From JAHRAW01 sp965249835 (lineage in GTDB: Bacteria > Pseudomonadota > Gammaproteobacteria > Arenicellales > Poriferihabitantaceae): a stretch of DNA of 64,000 nucleotides. Numbering within the stretch: position 1 is the stretch's first letter; the number at the start of each line of letters is the position of its first letter. The notes under the pieces were generated by a model. That model searched no databases. It saw nothing but the letters and a program-made list of their open reading frames with translations, and was not told the DNA's origin. Positions 62,832-64,000 of the stretch are shown piece after piece. The DNA lies in the NCBI GenBank assembly GCA_965249835.1, contig CBDFMY010000003.1, positions 1,798,001 to 1,862,000 of the forward strand, in the 5' to 3' direction. Both the position numbers and the translations under genes were made by a program.

Positions 62832-64000
62832 GATCAAATCCATATTTGTGTTGTCTCATATAGAAAGCTTCCCGACCTCCGTCCAAAATTCTGGCAGCCG
62901 CTTCTCTTACCGCAGGCTTGTCAACTGACCCGATTCTTTCTTTCAATATTTTTTCTTTAGTGGTATCAGATTCGATCACCAGTATCAGTTCTGCATCGCC
63001 AAATATTGGGATATTTGCGTTGTGCGTTGCAAAAATGAACTGCCTGTTGTCTTTACAATTACGCAAGTCTTTAACAATTCGTTCAGCGATGAATGAATTG
63101 TCAAGATTGTCTTCCGGCTGGTCCATAATTAGAGGATCCTTATTTTCCAATAAAATGATATTAAGTATCGCGGTACACTGTTGCCCAGTGGATAATCCCT
63201 CTAATGAATGGTAATTCGGTTGTTCTTTATCATGGGCGGTGTTTAGTTGAATATCTATTTTATCCGTAATTTCCACTTCTTCCAATTTGAGAAGCATTTC
63301 ACTGCCTTCATGGCATGCGGTGGCAATTTTTTCAGCACTGTTATCCGTTAACCCGAATGCTTTGTATCGTTCGAGGAGTCCTTCTTTTCCCTTTTTTTTG
63401 ATAATACTTGCCAGATCTGTTGGAAACACGCTTTTTGAATGATCAACCCACTTGATTGCGTGCTTACCAATATTTTCAATAGTCATCAAAAAATCTTTCA
63501 ACGCACTCTTTTCATGTGCATCAACTAAATTGATTTTAACCTTTCCATTAAGATCTCCATTATTTATTTTTTCAATAGCATCTTTTAGTTTTTGTGTGTT
63601 GTCATATGCCGTGTCTGTATATTCTTTTAAAATATTTCGGCGCTCCTGTTTAATTTTTTCAATTAAAGTGGTTATAGATTTTACTTCGGGTTTCTTATTT
63701 TCAATTATCGATATTCTGGTTACCAATTTTTTCGCCTCTCCGGAGATTTCTCTCCCATCGCGTCCTGCATGGCTTTGCAATTTAGCCAATGCGTTTTGCA
63801 CTTCATCTGTCGCCATATTGTGTTGTTTCCGTATGGCAACCTTACTTTCATTCACTTCTTCACGGCAAAGACTAATGTTTTCTTTAATTTTCAATATGCT
63901 GCTGTCGCATGTTTGCTGTAATTTTTGCAAAGCAGTCGACATGGATTGTATAAAATCTTCATTCGGCAGATCTTTTATGGTGTTTGCACTGATAAAATTC
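62821..64000 (-). CDS. TrlF-like AAA/SMC-type ATPase, 5' end beyond the window
   Basis: At least 393 residues; the frame stays open to base 64000 (NFISANTIKDLPNEDF before the first internal ATG). The C-terminal half carries the ABC-ATPase signature LSTGQQCTAILNIIL, Walker B PLIMDQPEDNLDN and the H-loop FIFATHNANIPIFGDAELILVI, as in TrlF-family ATPases, which usually have an N-terminal PHP phosphoesterase domain and Walker A outside this window. The middle is coiled coil (EKIKQERRNILKEY). Overlaps the AlbA_2 gene. TrlF relatives with PHP domains are known in phage defence. Confidence 0.75.
   Translation of the reverse strand, partial: NFISANTIKDLPNEDFIQSMSTALQKLQQTCDSSILKIKENISLCREEVNESKVAIRKQHNMATDEVQNALAKLQSHAGRDGREISGEAKKLVTRISIIENKKPEVKSITTLIEKIKQERRNILKEYTDTAYDNTQKLKDAIEKINNGDLNGKVKINLVDAHEKSALKDFLMTIENIGKHAIKWVDHSKSVFPTDLASIIKKKGKEGLLERYKAFGLTDNSAEKIATACHEGSEMLLKLEEVEITDKIDIQLNTAHDKEQPNYHSLEGLSTGQQCTAILNIILLENKDPLIMDQPEDNLDNSFIAERIVKDLRNCKDNRQFIFATHNANIPIFGDAELILVIESDTTKEKILKERIGSVDKPAVREAAARILDGGREAFYMRQHKYGFDHDD

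Overview
The window reads as about 64 kb of a gammaproteobacterial chromosome, probably close to the replication terminus. Evidence for the group is the lptD-surA pair with murU diverging from it, lipB directly behind a PBP5-type carboxypeptidase, a UbiK-family gene next to comM, and PstS-PstC-PstA-PstB-PhoU. The species cannot be named from sequence alone. Most genes are GC-rich, but two stretches (about 9.0-10.8 kb and parts of 55-64 kb) are clearly AT-richer and look acquired.

Layout. 0-8.1 kb: envelope and housekeeping genes (dacA-type end, lipB, murU, lptD, surA, ubiK, comM). 8.1-10.9 kb: a repeat block, then a small integron-like cassette cluster with two attC sites, a zinc-ribbon protein and two toxin-antitoxin pairs (HicAB, YefM-YoeB), with no integrase in view. 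10.9-13.7 kb: a tightly packed five-gene leftward operon built around a ferric-reductase/Rieske fusion. 13.9-14.4 kb: a thioesterase. 14.4-18.5 kb: three tandem copies of an AAA ATPase gene with an exact 1458-bp period. 18.5-32 kb: one giant (about 4,385 aa) secreted multi-domain protein ending in an autotransporter-like barrel, preceded by an 18-C tract and a duplicated start region. 32-33.3 kb: repeats. 33.4-40.9 kb: a CDF metal transporter, a sequence matching a dif site, the phosphate uptake operon and a DMT exporter. 42.3-52 kb: hydrolases, acetyl-CoA synthetase, a class V aminotransferase and sulfur amino acid enzymes. 52-64 kb: a leftward defence island of a type III restriction-modification system (mod, res) with two OLD-like ATPase/TOPRIM genes inserted between its subunits, preceded by an AlbA_2/ATPase gene and the end of a TrlF-like ATPase gene that runs off the window.

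The intergenic spaces are filled with at least four dispersed repeat families (called R1-R4 here). They carry terminator-like hairpins, contain no transposase, and in places supply the last codons of genes. The strongest candidates for something undescribed are the mod-OLD-OLD-res operon, the poly-C switch candidate in front of the giant surface protein, the triplicated AAA genes, and the ferric-reductase/Rieske operon.
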